Shown: positions 22,613 to 32,072 of the stretch, piece after piece | Layout of the letters: each line of letters starts with the position of its first letter | Position numbering within the stretch: position 1 is the stretch's first letter | Assembly (NCBI GenBank): GCA_008080595.1 | Contig: VIKI01000065.1 | Location: 1-40,689 of the forward strand | From: Comamonadaceae bacterium | GTDB taxonomy: Bacteria; Pseudomonadota; Gammaproteobacteria; Burkholderiales; Burkholderiaceae_C | Length of the DNA stretch: 40,689 nucleotides | Direction: 5' to 3' | The notes under the pieces: generated by a model | Seen by the model: the letters and a program-made list of their open reading frames with translations, nothing else | Database searches by the model: none | What the model was told of the DNA's origin: nothing | Translations under genes and position numbers: made by a program

Positions 22613-24583
22613 ATGGCTACCAAACCCAACTCCGAATATTCCGAAGGCTCCATTCGTGTCCTGAAAGGCCTGGAGCCCGTCAAACAACGCCCGGGCATGT
22701 ACACCCGCACCGACAATCCGGCCCACATCATTCAGGAAGTGCTGGACAACGCGGCTGATGAGGCCCTGGCCGGACATGGCAAAAAAATCAAGGTCACTGT
22801 TCACGCCGATGGCTCCATCACCGTCGAGGACGATGGCCGGGGCATTCCCTTTGGCATGCACCCCACCGAAAACGCCCCGGTGATCGAACTGGTGTTCACG
22901 CAACTGCACGCCGGTGGCAAGTTTGACAAAGGCAAAGGCGGTGCCTACAGCTTCTCTGGCGGTTTGCACGGCGTGGGTGTGAGCGTCACCAACGCCCTGG
23001 CCTTGCGCCTGGAAGCCACCACTTACCGGGAAGGGCAGGTGGCACGCCTGGTGTTTGCCGGTGGTGATGTGATTGAGCCGCTGGTGGTTCGCCCGGCTGC
23101 CGAAGGTGACCGCAAATCCGGCACCACGGTGCGGGTCTGGCCGGATGGCCAATACTTTGAGTCACTCACCTGGCCGATGGCACTTTTGGAACACCTGCTG
23201 CGCAGCAAAGCCGTGCTGATGCCCGGCGTGACCGTGACGCTGGTGCAGGAAAAGACCAAAGAAACCCAAACCTGGGTCTACAAAGGTGGCTTGCGCGATT
23301 ACCTGACGCAAACCTTGCCCTCCGACCCGGTGATTCCCCTGTTTGAAGGCGAAAGCTTTGCCGATGCCCAAAACGACAGTTTTGCCGAAGGCGAGGGAGC
23401 CGCCTGGTGTGTGGCCTTCACCGAAGACGGTCAGCCAGTCCGCGAGAGCTACGTCAACCTGATTCCCACCAGCGCCGGGGGAACCCATGAAGCCGGTTTG
23501 CGCGATGGCTTGTTCACCGCTGTGAAAAGTTTCGTAGACCTGCATTCCCTGTTGCCCAAAGGGGTCAAGCTGCTGCCAGATGACGTGTTCGCACGGGCCA
23601 GTTTTGTCTTGTCCACCAAAGTGCTGGACCCGCAATTTCAGGGGCAAATCAAGGAGCGGCTGAACTCGCGTGATGCCGTGCGGCTGGTATCGGGCTTTGT
23701 CCGCCCGGCGCTGGAGCTGTGGTTGAACCAAAACGTGGAATACGGCAAAAAATTGGCCGAAATCGCCATCAAAGCCGCCCAGAGCCGTCAAAAAGCCGGA
23801 CAAAAGGTCGAGAAACGCAAAGGCTCCGGCGTGGCCGTGTTGCCCGGCAAGTTGACCGATTGCGAAAGCCGTGACATATCTGAAAACGAGGTGTTTCTGG
23901 TCGAAGGCGACTCCGCCGGTGGTAGCGCCAAAATGGGCCGCAACAAAGAAAGTCAGGCCATTCTGCCGCTGCGCGGCAAAGTGCTGAACACCTGGGAGGT
24001 GGATCGCGACCGCCTGTTTGCCAACAACGAAATTCACGACATTGCCGTGGCCATCGGGGTTGACCCACACGGCCCCAATGACTCCCCCGACCTGAGTGGC
24101 CTGCGCTACGGCAAGATTTGTATTCTGAGCGACGCGGATGTGGACGGTTCACACATCCAGGTGCTGCTGCTGACCCTGTTTTTCAAACACTTTCCCAAGC
24201 TGATCGATACCGGTCATGTGTTTGTGGCCCGCCCGCCCTTGTTTCGGGTCGATGCCCCGGCCCGCGGCAAAAAACCGGCCTCCAAGTCTTATGCTCTGGA
24301 CGAAGGCGAGTTGACCGCCATTCTGGACAAGCTGCGCAAGGAAGGTGTGCGCGAAGGAGCCTGGACCATCAGCCGCTTCAAAGGCCTGGGCGAAATGAAT
24401 GCCGAGCAATTGTGGGACACCACCCTGAACCCGGATACCCGCCGCTTGTTGCCGGTGCATTTGGGCGGTTTGAGTGCGCTTGAAACCTCGGAATTGATGA
24501 CCAAGCTGATGGGCAAGGGCGAGGCTGGTGCACGCCGTGAACTGATGGAGTTGCATGGCGACTCGGTTGATCTCGATGTTTGA
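22613..24583 (+). CDS. parE: DNA topoisomerase IV subunit B
   Basis: The 656-residue protein has the GHKL ATPase domain: EVLDNAADEAL with the Mg-binding asparagine near residue 46, VEDDGRGIP, and GGLHGVGVSVTNAL. A transducer domain follows, then the TOPRIM domain with EGDSAGG near residue 430, PLRGKVLN, and DADVDGSHI near residue 507. It powers ATP-driven strand passage for chromosome decatenation with ParC, encoded 0.9 kb downstream. Length and motifs favour ParE over GyrB, which is longer and usually near dnaA. The start ATG 22613 matches the usual N-terminus. The transglycosylase gene starts 17 bases after its stop. Confidence 0.94.
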   Translation: MATKPNSEYSEGSIRVLKGLEPVKQRPGMYTRTDNPAHIIQEVLDNAADEALAGHGKKIKVTVHADGSITVEDDGRGIPFGMHPTENAPVIELVFTQLHAGGKFDKGKGGAYSFSGGLHGVGVSVTNALALRLEATTYREGQVARLVFAGGDVIEPLVVRPAAEGDRKSGTTVRVWPDGQYFESLTWPMALLEHLLRSKAVLMPGVTVTLVQEKTKETQTWVYKGGLRDYLTQTLPSDPVIPLFEGESFADAQNDSFAEGEGAAWCVAFTEDGQPVRESYVNLIPTSAGGTHEAGLRDGLFTAVKSFVDLHSLLPKGVKLLPDDVFARASFVLSTKVLDPQFQGQIKERLNSRDAVRLVSGFVRPALELWLNQNVEYGKKLAEIAIKAAQSRQKAGQKVEKRKGSGVAVLPGKLTDCESRDISENEVFLVEGDSAGGSAKMGRNKESQAILPLRGKVLNTWEVDRDRLFANNEIHDIAVAIGVDPHGPNDSPDLSGLRYGKICILSDADVDGSHIQVLLLTLFFKHFPKLIDTGHVFVARPPLFRVDAPARGKKPASKSYALDEGELTAILDKLRKEGVREGAWTISRFKGLGEMNAEQLWDTTLNPDTRRLLPVHLGGLSALETSELMTKLMGKGEAGARRELMELHGDSVDLDV

Positions 24584-24600
24584 CAACGCTTGATGTCATC

Positions 24601-25443
24601 ATGTGCTTCAAAAGTTTAAGCAAAATAGGCATATGGCGCTTGTCCATGCTTGTTTTGTTGCTCTTATTTTTGAATCATGGGGCGGTCGCAGATGTCTGGA
24701 CGTACATTGATGAAGAAGGGGTGGCGCACTTTGCTCGCACCCAGCTTGATGGCCGTTATGAAGTGTTTTACCGCGATGCCACACCCGCTGAGCGGGCCGG
24801 GGAGCTGCCAAGGTCTGAAAACCCGGCACCGGAGCCCGCCGGAACATCTCGCGTGGTGACTTTTTTTGAAATTTCACCGCAAGTCAAAGCCGTCAAACAC
24901 CATTTGCGTGAAGCTGCACAAAACCAGCGGATCGATCTGGAATTGCTCCAGGCCATCATTGCCACCGAATCGGGCTTTGACCCCTTGGCCGTGTCGCCCA
25001 AAGGGGCCATCGGATTGATGCAATTGATGCCAGAGACCGCCACACGCTTTGGTGTGCAGGCCAGTGCCAAGTTCACCATCGAGAAACAGTTGCTTGACCC
25101 CCACACCAATATCCGGGCGGGTAGCCGATATCTGGCGTATTTGCTTGGGCTTTACTCTGGAGACGTTGAGCTGGCCTTGGCCGCCTATAACGCGGGCGAA
25201 GGGGCCGTGTTGCGTGCCGGCCGACGTATTCCCGGTTTCCAGGAAACCCAGCGTTATGTGAAAAACGTCATGCAGCTTTACCAGACCCTCAAACCCCCAG
25301 TCCAACTTGCCAGCCGCAAACCCGGCGTGAACCCTGGCGGTGGACGTGTTCGTGTGACGCTGGGGGGCGCAGTTAACCGAGGCAACCTGCCCTCAGAGTC
25401 CACCCTCGGTCGGCCGCTTGTGGCTGACATCTTCAATTTTTAG
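24601..25443 (+). CDS. Lytic transglycosylase with DUF4124 and SLT domains
   Basis: The 280-residue protein has a signal peptide (hydrophobic helix about residues 12-26, cleavage near AVA-DV). A small DUF4124 segment (DVWTYIDEEGVAHFAR) is followed by an SLT domain from about residue 110. The catalytic glutamate is in IIATESGF (Glu123), followed by GAIGLMQLMPETA and LALAAYNAGEGAV, all goose-lysozyme-like motifs. It should cleave peptidoglycan in the periplasm to 1,6-anhydro products. It lies between parE and parC on the same strand, 15 bases before parC, so all three are likely co-transcribed. ATG 24601 is preferred over TTG 24580, since the signal peptide begins there. Confidence 0.88.
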   Translation: MCFKSLSKIGIWRLSMLVLLLLFLNHGAVADVWTYIDEEGVAHFARTQLDGRYEVFYRDATPAERAGELPRSENPAPEPAGTSRVVTFFEISPQVKAVKHHLREAAQNQRIDLELLQAIIATESGFDPLAVSPKGAIGLMQLMPETATRFGVQASAKFTIEKQLLDPHTNIRAGSRYLAYLLGLYSGDVELALAAYNAGEGAVLRAGRRIPGFQETQRYVKNVMQLYQTLKPPVQLASRKPGVNPGGGRVRVTLGGAVNRGNLPSESTLGRPLVADIFNF

Positions 25444-25458
25444 TTTTCTTGTGTTTTC

Positions 25459-27741
25459 ATGACTGACCAACCGATTCTCGATTTCCCTGCGCCACCCGAG
25501 CGCGAACAGCCAGACGACGAACTCAACCTGGCCAGCTACGCCCAGCGTGCCTACCTGGAATACGCCCTGAGCGTGGTCAAGGGCCGGGCCCTGCCCGACG
25601 TGTGCGACGGCCAGAAACCAGTGCAGCGGCGCATTCTGTACGCCATGAGCCGCATGGGCCTGGGCTTTGGTGGCACCAATGGCAACACCGGGGCCAAGCC
25701 GGTCAAATGCGCCCGCGTGGTCGGCGACGTGCTCGGCCGTTTTCACCCGCACGGCGACTCCTCGGTGTATGACGCAGCGGTGCGCATGGCACAAGACTTC
25801 TCCTTGCGCTACCCGCTGGTGGATGGCCAGGGCAACTTTGGCTCACGCGACGGCGACGGGGCTGCCGCCATGCGCTATACCGAAGCCCGCCTGGCCAAAA
25901 TCACCAGCTTGTTGCTCGATGAAATTGACGAAGGCACGGTCGATTTTTCGCCCAACTACGATGGCAGCACCGAAGAGCCCAACCAGTTGCCGGCACGCCT
26001 GCCGTTTGCCCTGCTCAATGGGGCCAGCGGCATCGCCGTTGGCCTGGCCACCGAAATTCCCAGCCACAACCTGCGCGAAGTGGCCGATGCCTGCATTGCC
26101 CTGATCAAATCCCCTGATCTGACCGATGACGAGTTGTACGCCCTGGTACCTGGGCCAGACTTTCCCGGCGGTGGCCAAATCATCAGCAGCGCCGCCGACA
26201 TTGCGGATGCTTACCGCACCGGCCGAGGCTCACTCAAATGCCGCGCCCGCTGGAAGATTGAGGAACTCGCCCGCGGCCAATGGCAACTGGTGGTGACCGA
26301 ACTGCCCCCTGGCGTGAGCACCCAGCGCGTGCTGGAAGAAATCGAAGAGCTGACCAACCCGAAAATCAAGGCCGGTAAAAAAGCCCTGTCGCTGGAGCAA
26401 AACCAGCTCAAGGCCACCGTGCTCTCTGTGCTGGATGGCGTGCGCGACGAGTCCAGCAAAGATGCCGCCGTGCGCCTGGTGTGTGAGCCCAAAACCAGCA
26501 AAATTGGCCAGCAGGAGCTGATCAACACGCTGCTGGCCCACACCAGCCTGGAAACCTCCAGCCCGATCAACCTGACCATGATCGGGCTCGATGGCCGGCC
26601 CACGCAAAAATCACTGCGCCAGATGTTCACCGAGTGGATTGCCTTCCGGCAAAGCACCATCGAGCGGCGTACCCGGCATCGCCTGGGCAAGGTGCTGGAT
26701 CGCATCCACATTCTGGAAGGCCGGGCGCTGGTGTTGCTCAACATTGACGAGGTGATTGCCATCATCCGCCAGAGCGACGAGCCCAAAGCCGCGCTGATCG
26801 CCCGCTTTCAGCTCTCCGAGCGGCAGGCCGAAGACATTCTTGAAATCCGCCTGCGCCAACTGGCCCGCCTGGAAGCCATCAAGATCGAACAAGAGCTGGC
26901 TGGTTTGCGCGAAGAACAGCACAAGCTCGAAGACATTCTGGCCAACCCGGCCAGCTTGCGCCGCCTGATGGTCAAAGAGATCGAGGGCGATGCCAAAACC
27001 TTCCAGGATGCCCGCCGTACCCTGATCCAGGCTGAGAAAAAAGCCGTGCTCGAAATCAAGGTGGTGGACGAACCCGTGACCGTGGTGGTCAGCCAAAAAG
27101 GCTGGGTGCGGGTGGTCAGCCAAAAAGGCTGGGTGCGCACGCAAAAAGGCTGGGCCAGCCGAGACCGCCAGGGTGCGACTGACGCGCCGCAATACGCCTT
27201 CAAAGCGGGTGATGCCCTCTACGGCAGCTTTGAGTGCCGCACGGTCGACACCTTGCTGGCCTTTGGCTCCAACGGCCGGGTCTACTCGGTGGCGGTCTCG
27301 CTGCTGCCGGGTGGCCGGGGTGATGGCCAGCCCATCACCAGCCTGATCGAGCTGGAGAGCGGCACGCAATTGCTGTTTTACTTTGCCGGGCCGGTGGAGG
27401 CCAGCTTGCTGCTGTCGAGCTCTGCGGGTTACGGCTTTACCGCCACCGTGGCCCACATGATCTCGCGGCAAAAAGCCGGCAAGGCCTTTGTCACCATCAA
27501 CGAGGGCGAAACCCTGTGCCAGCCCTCGCTGGTGGCCAATGCCGCTCTTGGCTTGCCCGCTGCCACCCATGTGGCCTGCGCCTCCACCGGCGGGCGGATT
27601 CTGACCTTCGAGCTCAGTGAACTCAAAAGCGATGAAACCCTGGAAATCCGCAGCCTCAACAACGCCCGTGGTGCACGCGCACGCAAAGGCAAGCTGGCTG
27701 ATCTGGGCTTCAAACCGGTGTCGATCACCCGGGTGGCGTAA
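25459..27741 (+). CDS. parC: DNA topoisomerase IV subunit A
   Basis: The 760-residue protein starts [20 protein letters not shown] like ParC. It has the quinolone-pocket stretch [12 protein letters not shown] (Ser101/Ser102, Asp105) and the catalytic tyrosine in [10 protein letters not shown] (Tyr140), which bonds covalently to the cut DNA. The breakage-reunion core extends to the coiled tower near residues 430-510, and a beta-pinwheel C-terminal domain follows. In that domain VVSQKGWVR is tandemly duplicated, with a partial third unit. With ParE it decatenates daughter chromosomes. Gene order parE-slt-parC supports the assignment over GyrA. A perfect hairpin follows 16 bases after the stop. 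Confidence 0.93.
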   Translation: MTDQPILDFPAPPEREQPDDELNLASYAQRAYLEYALSVVKGRALPDVCDGQKPVQRRILYAMSRMGLGFGGTNGNTGAKPVKCARVVGDVLGRFHPHGDSSVYDAAVRMAQDFSLRYPLVDGQGNFGSRDGDGAAAMRYTEARLAKITSLLLDEIDEGTVDFSPNYDGSTEEPNQLPARLPFALLNGASGIAVGLATEIPSHNLREVADACIALIKSPDLTDDELYALVPGPDFPGGGQIISSAADIADAYRTGRGSLKCRARWKIEELARGQWQLVVTELPPGVSTQRVLEEIEELTNPKIKAGKKALSLEQNQLKATVLSVLDGVRDESSKDAAVRLVCEPKTSKIGQQELINTLLAHTSLETSSPINLTMIGLDGRPTQKSLRQMFTEWIAFRQSTIERRTRHRLGKVLDRIHILEGRALVLLNIDEVIAIIRQSDEPKAALIARFQLSERQAEDILEIRLRQLARLEAIKIEQELAGLREEQHKLEDILANPASLRRLMVKEIEGDAKTFQDARRTLIQAEKKAVLEIKVVDEPVTVVVSQKGWVRVVSQKGWVRTQKGWASRDRQGATDAPQYAFKAGDALYGSFECRTVDTLLAFGSNGRVYSVAVSLLPGGRGDGQPITSLIELESGTQLLFYFAGPVEASLLLSSSAGYGFTATVAHMISRQKAGKAFVTINEGETLCQPSLVANAALGLPAATHVACASTGGRILTFELSELKSDETLEIRSLNNARGARARKGKLADLGFKPVSITRVA
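27085..27154 (+). repeat. In-frame 27-bp tandem duplication inside parC
   Basis: Units at 27085-27111 and 27112-27138 are identical except for the last base. A partial third unit (CAAAAAGGCTGGG) follows at 27142-27154. They encode VVSQKGWVR twice, then TQKGWA, at residues 543-566. Typical ParC has one such strand at the start of the C-terminal pinwheel. Confidence 0.9.
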
Positions 27742-27756
27742 GACGTTGTGAGTTGG

Positions 27757-27778
27757 ACCAGCAGCCATAGCTGCTGGT
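27757..27778 (+). terminator. Hairpin after parC
   Basis: ACCAGCAG and CTGCTGGT form a perfect 8-bp stem with a CCATAG loop, 16 bases after the parC stop. AAAGCACATTTTTA follows, so the T-run is displaced by about eight bases. It is plausible as a terminator or 3' stabiliser. Confidence 0.5.
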
Positions 27779-27794
27779 AAAGCACATTTTTATA

Positions 27795-27851
27795 GGCTTT
27801 TTAGGCCTCTATCCCTTGTGTGTATTGCGCAAGCAGCTACTTATTTTGTAG
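27795..27851 (-). repeat. Dispersed intergenic repeat, copy C
   Basis: On the minus strand this reads GTAGCTGCTTGCGC, a short spacer, then CACAAGGGATAGAGGCC, the same pattern as copies at 1574-1620 and 3221-3280. It lies between convergent parC and the MarR gene. The second arm differs more than in the other copies (AAGGGATAG instead of AAGCGCTAG). Confidence 0.5.
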
Positions 27852-27870
27852 TATTCATATCGTCGCAAGA

Positions 27871-28329
27871 CTACTTTTTGTAGACCTTCTGCAGCAGCTT
27901 CATCAGAGTTTTGCGTTCTTCGGTCGTCAAACGCTGGGTGGCTTCCTGCTCCAGGGTGACGGCTGTTTTTTCTGCCTTGCGCATCATTTTTTCGCCCACT
28001 TCGGTCAAGTGCAAACCCACGGCCCGACCGTCGTTGGGGTGCGGCAAGCGTTTGATCAGCTCGCGCTTTTCCAGCGTGCTGATCATGTTCACCAGGTTGG
28101 GGGCTTGGATGCCCAAGGTGCTGCACAATTGCCGAGAGGTGATGCCCGGGTTGTGGGTGATCAATGACAGCACCGAAAAATCGACCGTGCGCAGCTCATA
28201 CACCGCCATACGCTGCATGAATTCGCTGATGATGACCAAAGCCGCACGACGGGCGTTGTAACCCATCAGGGTTTCAAGGTAGCGGGTGTTGACTTTGTCA
28301 ACAAACGGGGCTGAAGTGTTTTCGTCCAT
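27871..28329 (-). CDS. MarR family transcriptional regulator
   Basis: From ATG 28329 this is a 152-residue protein with the MarR winged helix-turn-helix. A dimerisation helix (ALVIISEFMQRMAVYELRT) leads to VLSLITHNPGITSRQLCSTLGI and the recognition helix QAPNLVNMISTLEKREL. The wing is KRLPHPNDGRAVGLHLTEVG, with the conserved D-R pair, followed by a C-terminal helix. Such proteins usually repress degradative or efflux genes and are released by aromatic acids or CoA esters. It is the last gene of the minus-strand run with acyl-CoA dehydrogenase, porin and liv genes, its likely targets. TTG 28338 would add three residues. Confidence 0.87.
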   Translation of the reverse strand: MDENTSAPFVDKVNTRYLETLMGYNARRAALVIISEFMQRMAVYELRTVDFSVLSLITHNPGITSRQLCSTLGIQAPNLVNMISTLEKRELIKRLPHPNDGRAVGLHLTEVGEKMMRKAEKTAVTLEQEATQRLTTEERKTLMKLLQKVYKK

Positions 28330-28364
28330 AGGGTTCAACTGGCAAAGGGGTCAAGCATAGCGAA

Positions 28365-30065
28365 CTATGCCAGCCTGGCAGAGATGATGTGCACCCGCAT
28401 GGCAAATTCTGGCAGTATCCAGTGCTGCAAGGCCGCTGCAGGCTGCGACCAGCGGGTGTTTGGCGTACCGGGTTCAACGGCTTGGCCGATCTGCACCCAG
28501 GCCCATGCCAGCAGGGTCAAGGCCACAGCACGCAGGTAATCGTCAGCCACCCAGTAGGCCAGTGCCTTGTCGCTGGTGTTGGCCTGCACCAACTGGCGGG
28601 TCAGCTCACACAGGGTAGCCACTTGCGCCTGAACCGCTGTGTGCAGCGTATCCGTGCCATCGAGTTCTTGCTTGAGCTGTTGCAGCAGCGTGATCAAGCC
28701 CATGCCGCCGTCAGCCAGCACCTTGCGCACCAGCAGGTCAATCGCCTGAATCTCGTTGGTGCCTTCGTAGATCATGGCCACCCGTGAATCGCGCACGATT
28801 TGCTCAATGCCCCACTCACGCACATAGCCGTGGCCACCAAACACTTGCAGGCATTCACTGCTGCCCCTGAAAGCCTGCTCTGTCCAGGCGGCTTTCAGCA
28901 CCGGGGTGACCAGGCTGCACCAGCGCTCGGCTTCGGTTTTGTCTTCGCCATCCGGGTGGTGTTTGATGACATCCAGCTTCAGCGCCGTGGTGTAGGCCAA
29001 CACACGACCGCCGTCGATCCAGGCCCGCTGGGTGTCCAGAATGCGGCGCATGGCAGGGTGTTCGATGATCAGGTCCGCCTCGGCGGCGGAGCTGCCACGC
29101 CCGGGTGCACGCATCTGGCGGCGTTCTTGGGCATAGGCATTGGCCTTTTGCCAGGCGGCTTCCAGCAGCCCGATGCCTTGCAAACCCACATGCAAGCGGG
29201 CCGCGTTCATCATGACAAACATGGCGTTCAGACCCCGCCCTGGTGCGCCGACGATCCAGCCGGTGGCTTCATCAAAACGCATCACGCAGGTGGCACTGCC
29301 GTGTAAGCCCATTTTTTCTTCAATGCGCTCACAAAACACCGGGTTGCGGCCGCCATCGGGCATGCATTTGGGAGCCAAAAACAGCGACAAACCCTTGGGG
29401 CCGGGGGGTGCATCGGGCAGGCGGGCCAGCACCAGATGGACGATGTTGTCGCTCAGGTCATGTTCACCACCTGAGATGAAAATCTTGCTGCCGCTTAAAC
29501 GAAAGCTGCCGTCGGCCTGTGGCTGGGCCTTGGTGCGCACCAGCCCCAGGTCACTGCCCGCCTGCGGTTCGGTCAGGCACATGGTGGCCAGCCATTCGCC
29601 GGTGGCAATTTTTTCCAGATAACGCGCTTTCAGTTCGTCGCTGGCATGGTGTTTGATGCACTCGTAAGCGCCGTGCAGCAGGCCGGGGGCCATGGTCCAG
29701 CCGTGGTTGGCCGCGCTCAGCATCTCGTACAGCATCGCTTCCAGCACGCCGGGAAGGCCCTGGCCACCATCTTCTGGCGCACAGGCCAAGGCGGGCCAAC
29801 CGGCCTGCCAGAAAGCCTGGTAAGCCGCCTTGAAGCCGGGCGGCGTGGTGACTTGACCATTGGCAAACTGACAGCCCACTTCGTCACCGGTGCGGCTCAG
29901 GGGCGCGATGACCTCACCGACAAATTTACCGGCTTCATCGAGCACCTGGTGCATCAGGTCGGCATCCACTTCGGCAAAAGTGGGCAGCGCCTGCAACCGG
30001 GCCGGGGCCTGGAGCACCGCGTGCAGAATGAAGTCGATGTCAGACAAAGTGGGCTGATAGTTCAT
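28365..30065 (-). CDS. Acyl-CoA dehydrogenase (long form with C-terminal extension)
   Basis: The 566-residue flavoprotein is of the longer, DmdC-like acyl-CoA dehydrogenase type. The N-terminal helical domain begins MNYQPTLSDIDFILHAVL. CLTEPQAGSDLG holds the FAD/substrate loop, and GSKIFISGGEHDL the middle beta domain. YEGTNEIQAIDLLVRKVL carries the FAD-contact motif that often includes or follows the catalytic acid. An extra C-terminal helical domain completes it. It would introduce a 2,3 double bond into an acyl-CoA, passing electrons to ETF. The substrate is unknown. It begins 16 bases after the porin gene stop and is followed by marR, so it fits a degradation operon. Confidence 0.88.
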   Translation of the reverse strand: MNYQPTLSDIDFILHAVLQAPARLQALPTFAEVDADLMHQVLDEAGKFVGEVIAPLSRTGDEVGCQFANGQVTTPPGFKAAYQAFWQAGWPALACAPEDGGQGLPGVLEAMLYEMLSAANHGWTMAPGLLHGAYECIKHHASDELKARYLEKIATGEWLATMCLTEPQAGSDLGLVRTKAQPQADGSFRLSGSKIFISGGEHDLSDNIVHLVLARLPDAPPGPKGLSLFLAPKCMPDGGRNPVFCERIEEKMGLHGSATCVMRFDEATGWIVGAPGRGLNAMFVMMNAARLHVGLQGIGLLEAAWQKANAYAQERRQMRAPGRGSSAAEADLIIEHPAMRRILDTQRAWIDGGRVLAYTTALKLDVIKHHPDGEDKTEAERWCSLVTPVLKAAWTEQAFRGSSECLQVFGGHGYVREWGIEQIVRDSRVAMIYEGTNEIQAIDLLVRKVLADGGMGLITLLQQLKQELDGTDTLHTAVQAQVATLCELTRQLVQANTSDKALAYWVADDYLRAVALTLLAWAWVQIGQAVEPGTPNTRWSQPAAALQHWILPEFAMRVHIISARLA

Positions 30066-30081
30066 GTCAAATGTCTTGTGC

Positions 30082-31185
30082 TCAGAATGCGTGGTTCATG
30101 CCAAACATCACACCGGTCTGGCTTCCGCCTGCTGCGGGGTTGCTGCCTGGCGCACCGCCACTGACCGACACGGCAGACGCGCTGTCGTTCTGGATCGAGC
30201 CCAGTTGCGCATAGACGGTGGTTCGCTTGGACATTTTGTACAGCGCACGCAACACCACCAAGCTGGCATCCGAGTTACCAATATCTTTGTAGCTCAGCTT
30301 GGCATAAGTGCCGTCCAGCGTCCAGGCCGGCGTCAGGGGGTAGGCCGCGCCCACATACCAAAGATCGCTCTTGGCTTTGTTCACCGCAGCGCCGTCATTG
30401 GTGCGGCGAATCACGCCACCGGCCAGCTTCACGCCAGAGAACTTCGCATAACCATTGAGCAGCAAGCGGGAGTCTGATTTGGCGCTGCTGGTCAGGCCCA
30501 GTGGTGCCCAGGAACCCACGCCGCCAGTGAGCTTGTCGTAGCCCATGGCCGCTCCCCAACTGGCGGTGTCGTACTTCAGCAGGGCAGACCATTCGCGGCA
30601 AGCCGAAGTGTCTGTGCCGCTTTCACCTGCGCAATTGGTGCCGGCTGGAGAGTTGGCATTGACGGTGTCACGCCCCAGGCTGTAAGTGCCGCCTACCGTC
30701 ACGTTACCGAACTTGCCCTTGTAGGCAATCGAGTTGTCAATGCGTGAGTTGGGGATGTAGCTGTCCAGTGAGCCCAGGCCATAGACGGCGGGGCCAACCA
30801 CATCCGAGTCCAGAATCGACCAGAACAACATCGTCCACTGGCGGCCCAGTGTGACCGCACCCCAATCGCCGCTGAAGCCGACGGTGGACTGGCGGCCAAA
30901 CAGGCGACCGCCTTGTCCAGATGCGCCGGTGTCCGGGCCAAAGCCCATTTCCAGCGTGAAGTTAGCGCTCAGACCACCGCCCAGGTCTTCTTTGCCACGA
31001 AAGCCCAGACGCGAGGGAATGATGCCGGTGGTGGACGGCATGCGGGTGATGCTTCCACCCGCAGCGGCAACGTTGCTCACAGTCTCAATGCCAGCGTCCA
31101 CCATGCCGTAGATGCTGACGCTTTGCGCGTGAAGCGCACTGGTAAAAGCCAGTCCGGTCAAGGCGGCCAATTTTGCAATTTTCAT
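30082..31185 (-). CDS. Gram-negative general porin
   Basis: The 367-residue product has a signal peptide ending SALHAQS. Mature SVSIYGMVDAGIETVSN is the standard first strand of betaproteobacterial trimeric porins. GFRGKEDLGGGLSANFTLEMGF and GRQSTVGFSGDWGAVTLGRQ are strands 2-5, and it ends ...GVMFGMNHAF with the C-terminal aromatic required for BAM recognition. It would admit small hydrophilic or anionic solutes across the outer membrane. GGAG precedes ATG 31185. Its place between the liv transporter genes and an acyl-CoA dehydrogenase suggests it serves uptake of the same substrate. Confidence 0.92.
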   Translation of the reverse strand: MKIAKLAALTGLAFTSALHAQSVSIYGMVDAGIETVSNVAAAGGSITRMPSTTGIIPSRLGFRGKEDLGGGLSANFTLEMGFGPDTGASGQGGRLFGRQSTVGFSGDWGAVTLGRQWTMLFWSILDSDVVGPAVYGLGSLDSYIPNSRIDNSIAYKGKFGNVTVGGTYSLGRDTVNANSPAGTNCAGESGTDTSACREWSALLKYDTASWGAAMGYDKLTGGVGSWAPLGLTSSAKSDSRLLLNGYAKFSGVKLAGGVIRRTNDGAAVNKAKSDLWYVGAAYPLTPAWTLDGTYAKLSYKDIGNSDASLVVLRALYKMSKRTTVYAQLGSIQNDSASAVSVSGGAPGSNPAAGGSQTGVMFGMNHAF

Positions 31186-31324
31186 AGTGTCTCCAAGATA
31201 AAGGTCATTGTTTTGACAGCGCACATTCTTTGAAATCTGTTGTTCTGGGCAACTGAATCTTTCAGCGGATTCGGGTCATTCAGAGGCTGTGCCGGTCTTC
31301 TTGCTGCTGAAACGGGTAGAGGCT

Positions 31325-32071
31325 CTAAACAGCCTCCGTTGTCTTTTTGCGCGCCGCGCCCAGATAGGTGTCAATCACCCGTGGGTCAGTCGCCAGGTCT
31401 TTGGCTGGGCCACTCAGGGCGATTTCGCCCATCTCCAGCACGTAGCCGAAGTCCGCCGCCTCCAGCGCGGCGCGGGCGTTTTGCTCCACCAGCAAGGTGG
31501 TCACGCCGGTCTGGCGCAAGGCCTCGATGGTGCGAAAAATTTCCTTCACCACCAGCGGGGCCAGGCCCAGGCTGGGCTCGTCCAGCATCAATAGGGTAGG
31601 GCGTGACATCATGGCCCGGCCCACCGCCAGCATCTGACGCTCGCCGCCCGACAAGGTGCCCGAGGCCTGCTTGTAACGCTCTTGCAGCCGTGGGAACAGC
31701 TGGTAGACCACGTCGAGCTGATCGCGCCACTTGGGGTTGCCCAGGCGCACCTGGCGAAACGCGCCCAGCACCAGGTTGTCTTCCACACTCATGCTGCCAA
31801 ACAGCTCGCGCTTTTCCGGCACCAGTGCAATGCCCAGCATGACACGCTCTTCCAGCGACAAGGTGTTGATCGGCTGGCCCTCAAACTCGATCTGGCCTTG
31901 TGCGGGCAACACCCCCATCAAGGCATTCAGAAAGGTGGATTTTCCCGCGCCATTGGGGCCAATCACGGTGATCACGCTGCCCTTGGGTGCTTGTAAATTG
32001 ATGCCATGCAGCACCTCGGCGCGGCCATAACCAGCGCGCAGGCCTTTGACGGTTAAAACGGGTGAACTCAT
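31325..32071 (-). CDS. livF: Branched-chain-type ABC transporter ATP-binding protein LivF
   Basis: The 248-residue ATPase has Walker A GPNGAGKS (38-45), the Q-loop region VPEKRELFGSMSV peculiar to LivF, the signature LSGGERQM near residue 139, Walker B TLLMLDEP and an H-loop replaced by LLVEQNA, as is normal in LivF. It energises uptake with LivG. The stop of the fused livMG gene is one base from this start, so translation is probably coupled. The liv family imports amino acids, but many Comamonadaceae copies serve aromatic or dicarboxylic acids; the neighbours favour that here. A 139-base gap follows before the porin gene. Confidence 0.93.
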   Translation of the reverse strand: MSSPVLTVKGLRAGYGRAEVLHGINLQAPKGSVITVIGPNGAGKSTFLNALMGVLPAQGQIEFEGQPINTLSLEERVMLGIALVPEKRELFGSMSVEDNLVLGAFRQVRLGNPKWRDQLDVVYQLFPRLQERYKQASGTLSGGERQMLAVGRAMMSRPTLLMLDEPSLGLAPLVVKEIFRTIEALRQTGVTTLLVEQNARAALEAADFGYVLEMGEIALSGPAKDLATDPRVIDTYLGAARKKTTEAV

Positions 32072-32072
32072 A

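Noticed and set aside
23162-24070. Minus-strand open frame (302 codons) opposite parE
   Set aside because: It has no family motif or ribosome site and mirrors parE codons.
26611-27768. Large minus-strand open frame (385 codons) opposite parC
   Set aside because: It is an antisense shadow of a high-GC gene with a repetitive, low-complexity translation.
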